Below, one piece after another: positions 7,332 to 8,576 of a stretch of 8,576 bases of DNA. The notes beneath the pieces were generated by a model that ran no database searches, had not been told where the DNA came from, and saw nothing but the letters and a program-made list of their open reading frames with translations. This stretch comes from DUZB01 sp964407525. Lineage in GTDB: Bacteria > Desulfobacterota > DSM-4660 > Desulfatiglandales > Desulfatiglandaceae. The first letter of the stretch is position 1, and every line of letters starts with the position of its first letter. The stretch spans positions 1-8,576 of the forward strand of contig CAYOWC010000220.1 in the NCBI GenBank assembly GCA_964407525.1, read 5' to 3'. Made by a program: the position numbers and the translations under genes.

Positions 7332-7520
7332 GAACCGCAAAGTCGCGAAGGCCGCAAAGCCTTTTTCGAATCGGAACGGACGATTCGAAAAAACAGCCCA
7401 TGTTACTGTGTGAAACATAATCATTCTCCAAAACGCCCGAAGGGCCGATTGCTTTATCGAATCGTCCGTTCCGATTCGGTAAAAAACAAAATCTTAGCGT
7501 TCTTTGCGTCTTGAGCGCAG
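7332..7520. repeat. Large imperfect inverted repeat with exact 22-bp inner arms
   Basis: The inner arms 7367-7388 and 7457-7478 are perfect reverse complements over 22 bp, with 68 bp between them. Each arm is itself a palindrome: the left extends to TTTTTCGAATC/GATTCGAAAAA (11 bp, 7362-7372 with 7382-7392, nine-base loop), and the right has CGAATCG/CGATTCG (7458-7464 with 7472-7478). Outside the arms similarity continues more weakly, with cgcaaag words at 7337-7343 and, inverted, near 7502-7509. It lies between the two direct repeats and overlaps no credible gene. It could be a MITE-like or intergenic palindromic element; the family is not recognised. Confidence 0.8.
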
Positions 7521-7521
7521 C

Positions 7522-7533
7522 CCCGCCGGCGGG
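7522..7533. repeat. GC-rich 12-bp perfect palindrome
   Basis: CCCGCCGGCGGG reads the same on both strands. It stands out in AT-rich surroundings and belongs to the right flank of the composite repeat region. It may be part of a dispersed intergenic repeat. Confidence 0.6.
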
Positions 7534-7559
7534 ACAAGCGGGCGGTAAGATCGTGTGAA

Positions 7560-7613
7560 AGTTTCTTTCTTGATCTGACTGGCTTTTTTTCAGCCGGAGG
7601 CGGCGCTCATATG
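7560..7613. repeat. Direct repeat copy 2 (54 bp)
   Basis: This is the second copy of the repeat at 7250-7305, in the same orientation and 310 bp away start to start. Together the copies bracket the inverted repeat, so the whole 7250-7613 stretch is either one composite element or a nested insertion. Confidence 0.85.
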
Positions 7614-7821
7614 CGATTTTGTCAAATTTCATTCATTTCGAATCGGACAAAAATTTTTGCTATTGTAATGAGACACGGGCATCCAAGTCAACAAAATCCT
7701 TTCATTTATATTGGAGAGATAGATTTCACCAAATAAGTCTTGAGAACCATGAAAAGATACGATAATCTTAAGTGAATAGACATCATGGTGGAATGGTTTC
7801 ACTAAACCTATGACCCCATAA
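7614..7821. other. Gene-free AT-rich spacer
   Basis: I see no credible gene here; the open frame on the - strand across 7629-7874 has no family features and overlaps the pseudogene. Near the left end, cgaatcgga at 7639-7647 repeats the first bases of the left palindrome arm (7367-7375). TTGCTATTGTAAT at 7658-7670 looks like an extended -10 element but has no matching -35. The missing first half of the pseudogene's HTH is not recoverable in any of the three forward frames I read (7741-7833). Confidence 0.5.
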
Positions 7822-7839
7822 TTAACCAAACTTATGGGG
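7814..7839. repeat. 8-bp inverted repeat at the pseudogene's truncated end
   Basis: CCCCATAA (7814-7821) and TTATGGGG (7832-7839) are perfect reverse complements around a ten-base spacer. It sits exactly where similarity to XRE regulators begins, so it may mark a deletion or insertion junction. It also looks like an operator half-site pair, but nothing downstream is intact to be controlled. Confidence 0.5.
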
Positions 7840-8310
7840 GTAACTCCGAGCACCATTTCCCAGGTAGAAAGCAACCTGATTTACCCGTCTCTGTCGGCCC
7901 TGCTCAAAATGGGCGAAATCCTCTCCGTGGAAGTGAGTTCATTTTTTCAGGAATCAGGCGAACTGAGAAGCAAAGTCGTTTTCCCAAAAACAGAAAACGT
8001 TGAAATAAAATTTCCCAATCTTCCTGAAAACAGCATTATGGGCAAGGCCTTGACGCCACTGGATTTCGAACCCAAGGCCGAGCCATTTTTAGTGGAAATC
8101 CCTCCTGGTAAAAACCTGAACTCCCATTTTTTTATCCACAAAGGGGAAAAAATTGGTTATATGCTGTCCGGCCGCATTCAACTCAAACTGGGGAACGCAG
8201 TCCACACCGCAAACGCCGGAGATGTCATCTACCTGACTTAGGAAATGCCCTCCAGATGGGAAAACCCGGGGCCTGACCCCGCCATTTTATTCTGGATCAA
8301 AGTCAAATAA
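7822..8310 (+). pseudogene. XRE-family HTH regulator with C-terminal cupin domain, damaged
   Basis: The frame reads LTKLMGVTPSTISQVESNLIYP, which is the second half of an XRE (lambda repressor-like) helix-turn-helix. It follows a stop at 7819-7821 with no first helices upstream, so the N-terminus is lost. The ATG at 7834 lies inside the HTH and has no Shine-Dalgarno sequence. After a linker, a cupin domain follows (FLVEIPPGKNLNSHFF, GEKIGYMLSGRIQLKLG, AGDVIYL). A TAG at 8239-8241 stops the frame in the last third of the cupin, yet the same frame continues as EMPSRWENPG...FWIKVK to TAA at 8308-8310, a normal cupin ending (family versions read like PHRWENPG). Such proteins usually sense a small ligand through the cupin and repress or activate nearby metabolic genes. 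Two independent lesions make a decayed gene most likely. A UAG read as pyrrolysine is possible but improbable. Confidence 0.85.
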
Positions 8311-8316
8311 TACTTG

Positions 8317-8483
8317 AAAAATGCAATTAGCGGTTAGCCGTTAGCTATTAGGAATACAATTTCAAACATTTACGGTGAAATAGGACAGCATCAAAAAGTG
8401 ACGCCTCGAATATAGGAAGAGGCCATGCAAATACTTGATACCTTTAAGCTAACGGCAAATAGCTAAAAGCTAATTGCATTTTT
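8317..8483. repeat. 167-bp element with inverted heptamer-built ends
   Basis: AAAAATGCAATTAGC (8317-8331) and its exact reverse complement (8469-8483) form 15-bp terminal inverted repeats. Inside them gccgttagct (8337-8346) pairs with agctaacggc (8447-8456). Both ends consist of seven-base units: TTAGCNN from 8327 (three full units and one weaker) and NNGCWAA from 8446 to 8473 (four units); the right end is one unit longer. The roughly 95 bp between has no gene. It begins seven bases after the pseudogene's stop. It may be a MITE-like element or a structured intergenic repeat; no target-site duplication was found. Confidence 0.75.
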
Positions 8484-8526
8484 TAGGTAATACATTATGG
8501 AGGTTCCCGGCAATGCCTGGGGTCCC

Positions 8527-8575
8527 CATACTGCTTACTTTTTACTGCATACTTCCTACTCCCTACTGCTTACTT
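8527..8575. repeat. Heptamer tandem array, seven units, continuing past the window
   Basis: Seven consecutive units fit NNTACTN (catactg, cttactt, tttactg, catactt, cctactc, cctactg, cttactt). It is the same family as the array at 3194-3228, in the opposite orientation, and the next base continues the pattern at the window edge. Confidence 0.85.
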
Positions 8576-8576
8576 C

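Noticed and set aside
7191..7514. 107-codon open frame on the + strand in the same region
   Set aside because: It also reads through heptamers and palindromes, and has no domain-like sequence or start signal.
7282..7632. 116-codon open frame on the - strand upstream of kdnA
   Set aside because: It runs straight through both direct repeats and the palindrome, has low-complexity composition and no ribosome binding site; it is an accidental frame in repeat DNA.
7658..7670. Extended -10-like promoter TTGCTATTGTAAT
   Set aside because: No -35 hexamer at 16-18 bp spacing, and no intact gene follows.
8266..8280. Short GC hairpin (cgggg/ccccg) that could be a terminator
   Set aside because: It lies in the readable cupin coding frame of the pseudogene and is not followed by a T-run.
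7175..8576. CRISPR array, given the many repeats
   Set aside because: The repeats are seven-base tandems or palindromes without evenly spaced unique spacers, and no cas gene is present.

Overview
The window looks like chromosomal DNA of a Gram-negative bacterium. The evidence is a gene pair for an LPS sugar (8-amino-Kdo) and an outer-membrane porin. Base composition is near half G+C. The NifA-like sigma-54 activator and the gaps full of heptamer arrays and palindromic repeats suggest a Desulfobacterota (deltaproteobacterial) genome, but that placement is an inference from style and not from a marker gene.

Left block, + strand (1-3178): the 3' part of an AdiC/CadB/PotE-like amino acid/polyamine antiporter gene, a 152-residue four-helix membrane protein of unknown function 16 bp downstream, and a DcaP-like trimeric porin with a strong ribosome binding site. 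Read together they could move one small solute across both membranes; the substrate is not visible. A 53-bp convergent gap with five heptamer repeats separates this block from the next.

Central block, - strand (7163 down to 3232): kdnA (PLP aminotransferase), kdnB (metal-dependent alcohol dehydrogenase-fold enzyme) and a GAF/AAA+/Fis-type sigma-54 activator. KdnB oxidises C8 of Kdo and KdnA aminates it, giving Kdo8N, which replaces Kdo in the LPS inner core. The key catalytic residues of both enzymes are present. In Shewanella the pair sits beside a kdsB (CMP-transferase) gene. Here none is in view and the pair is instead followed, after 21 bp, by the regulator gene.

Right block (about 7175-8576): no intact gene. 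It holds a 56/54-bp direct repeat bracketing a large imperfect palindrome with exact 22-bp inner arms, a doubly damaged XRE-cupin regulator pseudogene (HTH start missing, one in-frame TAG), a 167-bp element with inverted ends built from heptamers, and a heptamer array running off the window edge. It looks like decayed, repeat-rich accessory DNA upstream of the kdn genes.
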